From Burkholderiaceae bacterium (GTDB taxonomy: Bacteria > Pseudomonadota > Gammaproteobacteria > Burkholderiales > Burkholderiaceae_E), in NCBI GenBank assembly GCA_016710525.1, contig JADJVQ010000006.1, positions 62,001 to 126,000 of the forward strand: DNA of 64,000 nt, in the 5' to 3' direction. The translations under genes and the position numbers were made by a program. Position 1 is the first letter of the stretch; every line of letters begins with the position of its first letter. Below, one piece after another: positions 52,419 through 61,240 of the stretch. The notes beneath the pieces were generated by a model, which searched no databases, had not been told where the DNA came from, and saw nothing but the letters and a program-made list of their open reading frames with translations.

Positions 52419-53315
52419 ATGAACAGACCCGCGAACTCGCCGCGCCGCTCGGCGCTGTACCTGCCCGCCAGCAATGGGCGCGCGATCGAGAAGGCCCGCA
52501 GCCTGCCCGCCGATGTCATCATCTTCGACCTCGAGGACGCGGTTGCGCCAAGTGCGAAGGCGCAGGCCCGCCAGGCGCTCGTCGATGCCTTCGCGCAGGC
52601 CGGATTCGGGCATCGCGAGACTGTGATCCGAACCAACGAAATCGGTTCGGACGACTACCTGCAGGACCTCGCCGCGATCGCACGCTGCCGGCCGGCCGCC
52701 GTGCTGCTGCCCAAGGTGTCCGACATCGCCCAGGTCGAGCGGTTCGCCGCCGATGCCGCCGCAGCGGGGCTGGCCGAGGGCATCGCGAGCTGGTTCATGA
52801 TCGAAACCGTGGCGGCGCTGATGCATCTTCCCGGCATCGTGTCGGCGGGTCGGGGCGTGCGGCCTGCGCTGAGCTGCCTGGTGGTCGGTACCAATGACAT
52901 CGCCAAGGAGACTGGCGTGTCGCCAGACGACGGCCGCGCCTGCCTCGTGCCCTGGCTCATGTCGATCGTGCTGTCCGCCAAGCACCACCAGGTTGCCGTG
53001 CTCGACGGGGTCTGGAACGACTTCAAGGACATGCAGGGGTACGAACTCGAGACCCGCCAGGGCCGTGCGATGGGCTTCGACGGCAAGACCCTGATCCATC
53101 CGACCCAGGTGGCCATGGCCAACGAGGTGTTCTCGCCGTCGGCGGCTGCGCTGGCGGATGCGCGCCTGATCGTCGATGCGTTCAGCGACCCCGCGCATGC
53201 CAATGCCGGTGTCATCAACCTGGACGGCCGGATGGTCGAGCGGCTGCACCTCGCGCAGGCGCAGCGCCTGCTGGCGATCGACGACGCGATACAGGCGGCA
53301 ACCGCTGCCCGCTGA
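52419..53315 (+). CDS. CitE-like lyase, (citra)malyl-CoA lyase type
   Basis: The 298-residue protein shows RRSALYLPASNGRAIEKARS, VIIFDLEDAVAPSAKAQARQ, AAVLLPKVSDIAQVERFA, SCLVVGTNDIAKETGV and GKTLIHPTQVAMANEVFSPS. The set places it in the CitE/HpcH lyase family, in a different branch from the lyase at 49089. ATG 52419 gives the family start; the frame is open 27 codons upstream without similarity. It is divergent from the MaoC/dehydrogenase operon. Citramalyl-CoA cleavage to acetyl-CoA and pyruvate is a plausible but unproven activity. Confidence 0.84.
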   Translation: MNRPANSPRRSALYLPASNGRAIEKARSLPADVIIFDLEDAVAPSAKAQARQALVDAFAQAGFGHRETVIRTNEIGSDDYLQDLAAIARCRPAAVLLPKVSDIAQVERFAADAAAAGLAEGIASWFMIETVAALMHLPGIVSAGRGVRPALSCLVVGTNDIAKETGVSPDDGRACLVPWLMSIVLSAKHHQVAVLDGVWNDFKDMQGYELETRQGRAMGFDGKTLIHPTQVAMANEVFSPSAAALADARLIVDAFSDPAHANAGVINLDGRMVERLHLAQAQRLLAIDDAIQAATAAR

Positions 53316-53401
53316 GTGACCGCTCCGCCTGAGCGCGGCAGCCGGGCGTCATCGATCCCCGGGGCTGTGCGAAGCGCAGCCCCGATCGACGCAGTGGCCG
53401 A

Positions 53402-53650
53402 TCAGCCGCCGCTGATCCGCGGGATCAGCACGATTTCACTGTCGGGTCCCAGCGTTTCGCCCAGCGCGTCCTGATGAATCTCACCGTCGATGGCGATCGC
53501 CATGTGACGGTCGACGTGCGCGCCCAGCCCGGGAAAGCGGGAGTCCAGTTCGAGGATCAGCGCGCGCACCGTGCCGGCCTGGACCTCGAAGTGGTCCAGG
53601 CCGCCGGTCAACTCGAGGACCTGCTGCGCGCGCGAGGCGACGAGGGGCAT
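53402..53650 (-). CDS. MoaD/ThiS-like ubiquitin-fold protein
   Basis: This 82-residue protein has the beta-grasp pattern of small sulfur carriers: TVRALILELDSRFPGLGAHV, MAIAIDGEIHQDALGETLG and SEIVLIPRISGG with the terminal Gly-Gly that is adenylated. It lies 36 bases after the large subunit of a molybdenum hydroxylase and is read in the same direction. A role in sulfuration or cofactor supply for that enzyme is an inference from the pairing. Confidence 0.82.
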   Translation of the reverse strand: MPLVASRAQQVLELTGGLDHFEVQAGTVRALILELDSRFPGLGAHVDRHMAIAIDGEIHQDALGETLGPDSEIVLIPRISGG

Positions 53651-53686
53651 CGCTATCGTGCCAGCGGCCGCGCGGGCGTCGCGGGC

Positions 53687-55963
53687 TCAGGCCGGGCGGG
53701 CATCGATCGCCTCGAGCAGCCGCGGCGGCGACAGCGGCAGTTCGGTCAGGCGCGTGCCGATGACATGACTGAGCGCGCTGGCCAGCGCGGCCAGCGGAGG
53801 CACGATCGGCGCTTCGCCCACGCCTTTGGCGCCGAACGGATGGCGCTTGTTCGGGGCGCTCTCGACCAGGATGGTCTCGATCATCGGCAGGTCGCTGGCA
53901 ACCGGCACCCGGTAGTCCAGGAAGCTCGGGTTCTCGAGCACGCCGGCGGCGTTGTAGACGTAGGCCTCGTTCAAGGCCCAGCCCACACCCTGCGCCACGC
54001 CGCCCTGGATCTGGCCCTCGACATAAGAGGGATGGATCGCGCGGCCGACGTCCTGCGCGGCGGTGTAGCGAATCACCGTTGCGCGTCCGGTGTCCGGGTC
54101 GAGTTCGATGTCGCACAGGTGGACAGCGAAGCCGGGCCCTGCGCCTTGCGCATTCAACGACACCTCGGCGCTGAGCGGGCCACCAGTGCGCCCGGTGCGC
54201 CCGGCGATTTCGGCCAGCGTCAGCGGCTTGACGTCCTTGCCGGCATCGAGGCAGCTGGCCACGCCATCACGCCATTGCACCTGCTCGATCGGGCATTCCC
54301 AGATCAATCCGGCGCGCCGCTTGAGGTCGGCGACCACCTTTTCGGCGGCCTGCACGACGGCCATGCCGGTCGCGAAAGTCACGCGGCTGCCACCGGTGGT
54401 TGCCGAGAAGCCGATGGACGTGGTGTCGGCGACGATGGCGCGCACGCGCTCGATCGGCAGGCCCAGCGTTTCGGCCGCCATCATGGCCATCGCCGCGCGT
54501 GAGCCGCCGATGTCCGGGTTGCTCGAGACGACCGTGGCGCCCCCGTCTTCATCGACGTGGACCGCCGCCGAAGACTCGCCCCCCACGTTGAACCAGAAGC
54601 CGCAGGCCACCCCGCGACCCTGGTTCGGGCCAAGTGGTGCCGTGTAGTGCGGATGCGCCTTGATGGCCTGCAAGGTCTCGATCAGGGCGATCTCGCGGAA
54701 CGTGGCACCGTAAACGGCCTTGGTGCCCGGCTTGACCGCATTTCGGATGCGCAGATCGATCGGATCGATGCCCAACTGCATCGCCAGTTCGTCGAGGCAG
54801 CTCTCGACCGCGAAGGCGACCATCGGCGCGCCGGGCGCTCGGTACGCCGCGACCTTCGGCCGGTTGCTGACGACGTCGTAACCGGTGATCGCCACGTTCT
54901 CGACCGAATAGCAGGCGAGCGCGGCCATGCACGCCACGCCGACCGGCGAGCCGGGGAAAGCCCCGGCCTGATACTTGATGGTGAGCTCTGCTGCGGTGAT
55001 CACGCCTTCGCGGCTTGCGCCCAGCTTGACGTCGATGACAGACCCGGAGGTCGGACCACTGGCCTCGAAGGTCTCACTGCGCGACATCACCAGGCGCACC
55101 GGCCGGCCGCACTTGAGCGACAAAGCCAGCGCCACCGGCTCGAGATAGACCGTGGTCTTGCCGCCAAAGCCGCCGCCGATCTCTGCCGGTGTGACCTTGA
55201 TGTCGCGCAGTTCGATGCCGAGGATCTTGGAGCACATCGCGCGCACCGCGAAGTGCCCCTGCGACGAACACCAGACGTGGTGCTGACCATCGACGCCTGC
55301 GGAGGCCACGCACGCATGGGGCTCGAGATAGCCCTGGTGAACGGGCGCCGTGCGGTAGCGGCCTTCGACGATGCGCTCGGCCTGCGCGAAGCCCTTGGCC
55401 ACGTCGCCACGACCCAGAATGGTCTTTTCGGCCACGTTCGAGGGCGACTGCGGTTTCGGCGTGACGCCTTTTGTGAACAGGTCGGCATGCAGGAGGGGCG
55501 CATCGGGCGCCATGGCCTCTTCGACGTCGATCACATGCGGCAGCACCTCGTACTCGACCTCGATCAGACGCAGCGCCGCATCGGCGATCTCGGGCGAGGT
55601 GGCAGCCACCGCAGCTACCGCATGGCCGGCATAGAGCACCTTGTGCCGCGCCATGCAGTTCAGCGCGACATCGCGCAGGGTTGCCGCGCCTTCGCCATGC
55701 TCGACCGCTTCGTTGCCCAGTTCGGCGAAATCGGCGGCGGTGACGATGGCCTTCACACCGGGCAGCGCGGCGGCGGCGGCGGTGTCGATGCGCACGATGC
55801 GCGCGTGCGCATGCGGGCTGCGCTTCACACGACCGGTCAGCATGCCGGGCAGGCGCAGGTCGGCGCCGAAATTGGCGCGCCCGGTGACCTTGTCGGCCCC
55901 ATCGGGCCGGATCGGGCGCTGGCCGACGACTTTGAGTGCGGCAGCTTGGACAGCGTCGTTCAT
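53687..55963 (-). CDS. Xanthine dehydrogenase-family protein, molybdopterin-binding subunit
   Basis: The 758-residue large subunit of a molybdenum hydroxylase begins MNDAVQAAALKVVGQRPIRP. Visible are TGRANFGADLRLPGMLTGRV, ALSLKCGRPVRLVMSRSE, GAFPGSPVGVACMAALACYS, RAPGAPMVAFAVESCLDELA and, near the end, GVGEAPIVPPLAALASAL with the catalytic glutamate. ATG 55963 overlaps the stop of the iron-sulfur subunit. Members oxidise CO, purines, aldehydes, nicotinate or hydroxybenzoyl-CoA; the AYRXSFR signature of CO dehydrogenase is not present, so CO oxidation is not supported. Confidence 0.9.
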   Translation of the reverse strand: MNDAVQAAALKVVGQRPIRPDGADKVTGRANFGADLRLPGMLTGRVKRSPHAHARIVRIDTAAAAALPGVKAIVTAADFAELGNEAVEHGEGAATLRDVALNCMARHKVLYAGHAVAAVAATSPEIADAALRLIEVEYEVLPHVIDVEEAMAPDAPLLHADLFTKGVTPKPQSPSNVAEKTILGRGDVAKGFAQAERIVEGRYRTAPVHQGYLEPHACVASAGVDGQHHVWCSSQGHFAVRAMCSKILGIELRDIKVTPAEIGGGFGGKTTVYLEPVALALSLKCGRPVRLVMSRSETFEASGPTSGSVIDVKLGASREGVITAAELTIKYQAGAFPGSPVGVACMAALACYSVENVAITGYDVVSNRPKVAAYRAPGAPMVAFAVESCLDELAMQLGIDPIDLRIRNAVKPGTKAVYGATFREIALIETLQAIKAHPHYTAPLGPNQGRGVACGFWFNVGGESSAAVHVDEDGGATVVSSNPDIGGSRAAMAMMAAETLGLPIERVRAIVADTTSIGFSATTGGSRVTFATGMAVVQAAEKVVADLKRRAGLIWECPIEQVQWRDGVASCLDAGKDVKPLTLAEIAGRTGRTGGPLSAEVSLNAQGAGPGFAVHLCDIELDPDTGRATVIRYTAAQDVGRAIHPSYVEGQIQGGVAQGVGWALNEAYVYNAAGVLENPSFLDYRVPVASDLPMIETILVESAPNKRHPFGAKGVGEAPIVPPLAALASALSHVIGTRLTELPLSPPRLLEAIDARPA

Positions 55964-56448
55964 CGGGCGGCCTCCTGTTGGCGCAATTGGGCGGCGGCAT
56001 CCTGCACCGCGCGCACGACCTTGTCGTACCCGGTGCAGCGGCACAGATTGCCGGCCAGCCAGTAGCGGATTTCAGTCTCGGTGGGGTCCGGATTGCGCTC
56101 GAGCAGTGCCTTGGCCGCCACCAGCAGTCCGGGGGTGCAGAAGCCGCACTGCAGCGCGGCGTGCTCCAGGAACTGCTGCTGCAGCGGATGCATCACGCCA
56201 TTGACCGCCATCCCTTCGATGGTCTCGATGCGCCGGCCCTGCGCCTCGGGCGCCATCACCAGGCAGGAGCAGACCAGCGTGCCGTCCAGCGTGATCGAGC
56301 ACGCGCCGCAGTCGCCGGTGCCGCAACCTTCCTTGCTCCCGGTCAGGCCCAGTTCGTCGCGCAAGGCATCCAGCAGGCTTTGACGGGTGCCGCCCAGGAA
56401 CTCGACCGGCTCGCCGTTGACGACGGCCGAAACTCTCACCTTGCTCAT
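55960..56448 (-). CDS. (2Fe-2S)-binding subunit of a molybdenum hydroxylase
   Basis: The 162-residue electron-transfer subunit has a plant-ferredoxin-type cluster motif, GCGTGDCGACSITLDG with a later VCSC. It also has a second all-helical cluster domain, ALQCGFCTPGLLVAAKALLE and GNLCRCTGYDKVVRA. Both clusters pass electrons from the molybdenum site to FAD. It overlaps the FAD subunit gene at its start and the large subunit gene at its end by four bases each, so the three subunits are co-translated. Confidence 0.93.
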   Translation of the reverse strand: MSKVRVSAVVNGEPVEFLGGTRQSLLDALRDELGLTGSKEGCGTGDCGACSITLDGTLVCSCLVMAPEAQGRRIETIEGMAVNGVMHPLQQQFLEHAALQCGFCTPGLLVAAKALLERNPDPTETEIRYWLAGNLCRCTGYDKVVRAVQDAAAQLRQQEAAR

Positions 56449-57311
56449 ACGCGGGCCCTTTCATAGGCGATCAGTGCGGCGCGGCGGGCGAGCACGCCTG
56501 CCACCTTGGTGCGGTAGACGGCGGTGCCGCGCTTGTCGTCGATCGGGCGGCAGGCCGCCCGCGCGGCGGATTCGAGCCTGACCAGTGCGGGCTCGTCCAG
56601 ACGAGTGCCGATCAGTGCATCGGCGGCCGCATCGACCCGCAGTGTGGTCGGTGCGACCGCACCCAGCGCTACCCGTGCCGCGCTGACCAGGCCCTGGCTG
56701 TCGAGCGTCAGGCTGACAGCCGCCCCGACCACGGCGATGTCCATTTCGGTCCGCGGGATCAGTCTCAGGTAGGCGTCACCCGAGTGCGCCGGGCGAGCGG
56801 GCAGGCGGATGGCGACCAGCAGTTCGCCGGGCTGCAGCGAATGCCGGCCCGGACCGCTTTGCAGGGTTTCGACCGGCACTTCACGCGCTTGTCCGGGGCC
56901 GGCGATCAGGCAGCTTGCGCCGGCCGCCACCAGTGCCGGCACGCTGTCGGCTGCCGGCGAGGCATTGCACAGGTTGCCGCCCAGGCTGGCACGGCCCTGC
57001 ACCTGGGTGGATCCGATCAGGCAGGCCGCCTCGACCACGCCCGGCCAGGCGCGTGTCAGTGCCGCATGTTCGCCCAGCACCGCGCACGGGGTGGCCGCGC
57101 CGATGACGAAACCACCGCCCTCGGCGCGCACGCCGATGAGTTCGGGAATGCGTTTGAGGTCGACGATCAGCCCGGGCTGCAAGCGGCCCGCGCGCATCTG
57201 CGCCATCAGGTCGGTTCCGCCCGCCAGTGCCCGGGCGCCGCTGCCGGCACCGGCCATGGCGGCGACCGCTTCGGCCAGCGTGGCGGGTGCGATGAAGTCC
57301 AGTTCGGCCAA
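56445..57311 (-). CDS. FAD-binding subunit of a molybdenum hydroxylase
   Basis: The 288-residue flavin subunit shows the pyrophosphate-binding RALAGGTDLMAQMRAGRL and the loop GRASLGGNLCNASPAADSV, then a CODH-type C-terminal domain with LRLIPRTEMDIAVVGAAVSL. It is the first gene of the operon FAD-FeS-Mo-ThiS-like. The order medium-small-large matches many nicotinate/CO-type hydroxylases. The promoter should lie in the 211-base gap shared with the divergent kinase gene. Confidence 0.92.
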   Translation of the reverse strand: MAELDFIAPATLAEAVAAMAGAGSGARALAGGTDLMAQMRAGRLQPGLIVDLKRIPELIGVRAEGGGFVIGAATPCAVLGEHAALTRAWPGVVEAACLIGSTQVQGRASLGGNLCNASPAADSVPALVAAGASCLIAGPGQAREVPVETLQSGPGRHSLQPGELLVAIRLPARPAHSGDAYLRLIPRTEMDIAVVGAAVSLTLDSQGLVSAARVALGAVAPTTLRVDAAADALIGTRLDEPALVRLESAARAACRPIDDKRGTAVYRTKVAGVLARRAALIAYERARV

Positions 57312-57569
57312 GCGATTCTCCCTTCGGGGTCACAAACGAGTGCCGCGGGCGACAGGGCCGCCTCGCGAAGCGCCAGTGTCGCACCTGCGCCCGGACGCGG
57401 AAATCCTGTCGGTACGCCGGGTGTGGCGGGACGAATCGTTTTCTCCAAAATCGCCGATGCCGCCGCTATACTTTCGCGGCCAATGCGCCCCGTTGCGGCG
57501 GCGCGGCCAGGAGCATCCCGACAATGAGAACAACAGCAGACGCCGCCGGCGCCCAGGCCAGGCCAGCCG

Positions 57570-60554
57570 GTGGGTCGGGCCGGCGCGTCCGACCCGCCGG
57601 GGCAGCAGCACCGCCCGGCTACGAACGGCCCCAATGACGCGCACGACGTGGACGCACTGACCCCTGCCACCGCGCAGGCGGTGCGGTTGTCGCTCGAGTC
57701 GATCTTTTGCGGGCTGCCCGTTCCGGTTCTCGTCACCGACCGGGACAACCGCATCGCCTTCGTCAACGAGGAGTTCACCCGTGTGTTCGGCTGGACGCTG
57801 GCCGAGGTGGCGGCGCGAAACCTCGCCATGCTGCACGACCGCGAAGACCTTCGACGCCTGATCACCGTGCACGGCCAGTTGCGCCGTGCCGAACTCGCGG
57901 TCAACGAAGACCAGTGGTCGCTCAGGCATCGCGATGGCCGGGAGGTTCGTGCCCGCATCCGAACCCGCCTGGTGAGCGATGCCGACGGCCAGCACCTGGT
58001 CGGCGTGGTGCTGTCCTCGCATGTGTCGCCGGTCGGGCCGTCGTCGTTCTCGCAGGAGGATCTCTTTCGGGCGCTGTTCGACGACGCGCCGATCCCGATC
58101 ATCATCCAGGATGAGGCGTACCGTCTGGTCGATGTCAATGCCGCCTACGAGAGCTGGCTCGGCTACGCGCGCGATGAACTGATCGGGCGCGACCCGATGG
58201 AGCTGTCCGCGCCGGATGCGCAGGCCGACACCCGGCAGTCGCGCGATACCGACATCGCCCGGTCGATGGGTCGCGGTGTCGCGATCCGCCGCATGCAGCA
58301 CCGCAACGGACGCGACCTGCATGCGCGAGTCCATTTTCGACCCATCGAAGGGCGCGGCGGCGCACGCCTGTTCCTGTCGGCCATCGTCGATCTCAGCGAC
58401 GATGTCGAGCTGCAGCGACGCCTGGCCCAGCAGGTTCGGCGCATGGAGCAGTTCTTCGAGCTGGCGCCGGTCGGGCTGATCATTCGCGACCAGAATCGCC
58501 GGATCGACCGTGTGAATCGGGCCTTTACCGCGATGTCCGGGTATTCGGCCGATGAGCTCAAAGGGCGCGATACGCCGCTTATCCCGCCTGGCGACGAGGC
58601 CTCGCGCCTGGCCGTTCAGGCGGCCTGGCTGGAATCCGGGCGCGGACCCGATTCGCTGGGGCGTGCCCGGGTGCCGCTGCTGACCCGCGACGGCCGGCCG
58701 GTGTTCACCGACCGGGTCTGCGCGTCGATCGAAGACATCGACGGCAATTCGGTCGTGCTCACGGTGGTGACCGACATTACCGCCGAGCACAAGCTCGAGG
58801 ACGAACTGCGCAGCCTTGTGATGCAGCAGGGCGCTTTGCTGCGCACCATGACCTCGGGCGTGATGATGGTCCGCAACGACCGTGTCGTGCGCTGCAACGC
58901 CTCGCTCGAGCGCCTGCTCGGGCGCGACTCCGGCGGAATCATCGGCCGCGGGGTCGGCGATGTCCTGAACAGCGATCCGTCCTGGGATGTCCTTCGCGAT
59001 CATGCGCAGCGGGCCGGTGAACTGCCGGCGGATGGCGGCATGGTGATCCGGGTGCGCCGGCCGTCTGGCGAGATCGTCTGCGCGATGCAGGTCCGCCCGA
59101 TCGATCCGGACTCGCCTGTCGGCATGATCATCACGCTTCACGACATCACCGAGATCAAGGCCCAGCAGGACCGCCTGTCGCGGGCCAATGCCGAACTCGG
59201 CGCGCTGGTCGACAACACGGCGGTGGCGGTCGCCTATCTCGAGGGCGAACGGTTCTCGCGATGCAACCGGCCGATGCAGGCCCTGCTCGGACTCGCCGGC
59301 GAGGAACTGATCGGCAGGGGCTTGCGCGACTTCGCGCATCCCGACGACGAAGCATTCGACCAGATGCTGCGCGGATTGAGCGGCCAGCCGCGCCTGCCGC
59401 GAACCGCGGCGCTGCGCCTGCGGCGGCTCGACGGCACCGAGGTGGCGTGTCTGATGCATCTTGGTCCGGTCGACCAGCAGCATGCCCCCGATGCCTCGAT
59501 CGTCGTGGCCATCGACATGTCCGGACAGCAGGCGGCGCTCAGCGCGGCGGCCGCGACCCAGGAGCGGTTCGGCCGGTTTGCCGAGGCGGTCGACGAAGCG
59601 GTTTTCGTCATCGATGCCGAACGCGACCAGGCTCTGTTCGCCAACCGGCGCTTCGAACTGGTGCTCGGCGTGCGGGCCGACGAATTCATCCAGGATCCTG
59701 GCTGCGCGTGGCGCCACCTGACCGAAGCCGACCGGGCGCGTGTCGATGAGCTGCTGCACGCGGCGCTGGGCCACGGGCACCAGGAGACCGACGTGCACGT
59801 CGCGCTGCCCGACGGCCGGCTGCGCGTGGTTCGCCTGCGGTTTTTCCCGGCACGCCTGGACAGTGCCGAAATATATTGCCTGGCCGAGGATGTCACCGAC
59901 ATTCGCGACATGGCCGAACGCCGCCTGCAGGATGCGATCCGCCAGAAGGACACGCTCGTGCGCGAGGTTCACCATCGGATCAAGAACAACCTTCAGGGCG
60001 TGGCCGGCCTGCTGCAGCAATCCGCGGCGAGGCGCCCCGAAATCGCCTCGCAGCTCGACGAAATCGTCGGCCAGATCCAGGCGATCGCCCAGGTCCACGG
60101 GCTGCAGGTCCGCGACAAGGGCGCGCTGCCGCTGGCCAGCCTCGTGCTGGCCGTGGTCGAGAATCTGTCGCGTGGCTTCGGCGTCCTGATCCGCCACGAC
60201 CTGCGGCGCGAGGGCGAGATGCAGCAGTGGCGCGTTCCCGAGCAGGAAGCTGTGCCGATCGCACTGGTCATCAACGAGCTGTGCACCAATGCGATCAAGC
60301 ACCGCCAGGGTGGGGACGAGCTTCAGGTCGAACTGCTGCGCGTCGATCAGTCGCTGATGCTGGTCCTGCGCAATCCGGGCGGGCTCAAGGCGGGTTTTTC
60401 CCTGGAGCGCTACGAACCCTCGCCGTCGGGGCTCGGGCTGATCAAGGCGCTGCTTCCGCGCCGCGGCACGCGGCTGTCATTGCGCGCCGATGGCGCGCAG
60501 GTGGTCTCGGAACTCCAGATGTGGCCGCCGGTGATCCGATTCGGCGATGGTTAA
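57570..60554 (+). CDS. Multi-PAS sensor histidine kinase (HisKA_2 type)
   Basis: About 990 residues with no membrane segment. Six PAS-like domains are visible, opening at VPVLVTDRDNRIAFVNEEF, PIPIIIQDEAYRLVDVN, PVGLIIRDQNRRIDRVNRAF, GVMMVRNDRVVRCNASLERL, VAVAYLEGERFSRCN and EAVFVIDAERDQALFANRRF. The kinase core is the HisKA_2 box LVREVHHRIKNNLQGVAGLL, followed by an HATPase with VINELCTNAIKHRQGG. Start is uncertain: GTG 57570 or 57648 in frame. A perfect AGGAG before ATG 57523 in another frame suggests a one-base shift in the 5' end. The partner is probably the ANTAR regulator 65 bases downstream. Confidence 0.85.
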   Translation: MGRAGASDPPGQQHRPATNGPNDAHDVDALTPATAQAVRLSLESIFCGLPVPVLVTDRDNRIAFVNEEFTRVFGWTLAEVAARNLAMLHDREDLRRLITVHGQLRRAELAVNEDQWSLRHRDGREVRARIRTRLVSDADGQHLVGVVLSSHVSPVGPSSFSQEDLFRALFDDAPIPIIIQDEAYRLVDVNAAYESWLGYARDELIGRDPMELSAPDAQADTRQSRDTDIARSMGRGVAIRRMQHRNGRDLHARVHFRPIEGRGGARLFLSAIVDLSDDVELQRRLAQQVRRMEQFFELAPVGLIIRDQNRRIDRVNRAFTAMSGYSADELKGRDTPLIPPGDEASRLAVQAAWLESGRGPDSLGRARVPLLTRDGRPVFTDRVCASIEDIDGNSVVLTVVTDITAEHKLEDELRSLVMQQGALLRTMTSGVMMVRNDRVVRCNASLERLLGRDSGGIIGRGVGDVLNSDPSWDVLRDHAQRAGELPADGGMVIRVRRPSGEIVCAMQVRPIDPDSPVGMIITLHDITEIKAQQDRLSRANAELGALVDNTAVAVAYLEGERFSRCNRPMQALLGLAGEELIGRGLRDFAHPDDEAFDQMLRGLSGQPRLPRTAALRLRRLDGTEVACLMHLGPVDQQHAPDASIVVAIDMSGQQAALSAAAATQERFGRFAEAVDEAVFVIDAERDQALFANRRFELVLGVRADEFIQDPGCAWRHLTEADRARVDELLHAALGHGHQETDVHVALPDGRLRVVRLRFFPARLDSAEIYCLAEDVTDIRDMAERRLQDAIRQKDTLVREVHHRIKNNLQGVAGLLQQSAARRPEIASQLDEIVGQIQAIAQVHGLQVRDKGALPLASLVLAVVENLSRGFGVLIRHDLRREGEMQQWRVPEQEAVPIALVINELCTNAIKHRQGGDELQVELLRVDQSLMLVLRNPGGLKAGFSLERYEPSPSGLGLIKALLPRRGTRLSLRADGAQVVSELQMWPPVIRFGDG

Positions 60555-60619
60555 CGCGCTGCTGCGTCGGGGTATGATCGGTATTCCAGTGTTGTCCTAC
60601 CGTTGCCGTCCATGAATTC

Positions 60620-61240
60620 ATGAGTTCTCATCACGCCACCATCCTGGTTTGCGACGACGATCGGCTGGTGCTGATCACGCTCGCATCCGCGCTCAAGAAT
60701 GCCGGATACGACGTGATCGAAGCCGACAACGGCGACGACGCGATCCTGCTGGCCCGCCAGCACCGGCCCGACCTGGCCTTGCTCGACATCCGCATGGATG
60801 GCAAGAGCGGCCTGGACGTCGCGTCCTACCTGCGCGATTACGTCGGCACGCCGTTCATGTTCCTGTCGGCCTTCAGCGACGATGCGTTCATTGCCAAGGC
60901 GCGAGAATTCGGCGCCCTGGACTACCTGGTCAAACCGATCGACATCGAACTGATCGCGCCAGCGGTAGCCCAGGCGATGCGCGCCGCGCGCGAGCGCGAG
61001 TCTCGCAGCCCGATGGTTCCTGGCCAGCCTGCGCCGGTTTCGCACGAGGACAGCGAGGCGGTCCGACTGGTGGCGGTCGGCATCCTGATGGAGCGCTTCC
61101 GCCTGACCCGCGAGATGGCCGAACAGCGGCTGATGGCGCTGGCCCGGCAGGCCTCACGGCAGGAAAGTCAGTACGCGCAGGAACTCGTGCGCAGCATCGA
61201 CTCGATCAACGCCGTGGCTAGCTCTCCGGCGATTCGTTGA
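60620..61240 (+). CDS. Response regulator with ANTAR RNA-binding output domain
   Basis: The 206-residue protein has a receiver domain: ATILVCDDDRLVLITLASAL, phosphoacceptor LALLDIRMDGKSGLDV and lysine in ALDYLVKPIDIELIAP. An ANTAR domain follows, VRLVAVGILMERFRLTREMA and EQRLMALARQASRQESQYA. ANTAR proteins bind paired hairpins in mRNA leaders and prevent termination (as in AmiR, NasR and EutV). The HisKA_2 kinase just upstream is the family of kinase that usually drives them. Its 3' end overlaps the convergent kinase gene by 23 bases. Confidence 0.9.
   Translation: MSSHHATILVCDDDRLVLITLASALKNAGYDVIEADNGDDAILLARQHRPDLALLDIRMDGKSGLDVASYLRDYVGTPFMFLSAFSDDAFIAKAREFGALDYLVKPIDIELIAPAVAQAMRAARERESRSPMVPGQPAPVSHEDSEAVRLVAVGILMERFRLTREMAEQRLMALARQASRQESQYAQELVRSIDSINAVASSPAIR

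Noticed and set aside
53687..55963. Aerobic carbon monoxide dehydrogenase (coxL)
   Set aside because: The AYRXSFR active-site signature of CoxL is not seen, so only the general xanthine-dehydrogenase family name is kept.
57330..60302. 990-codon open frame antisense to the multi-PAS kinase
   Set aside because: Its sequence is low-complexity His/Asp/Arg/Gln-rich with no domain; the plus-strand PAS and HisKA_2 motifs show the true gene.
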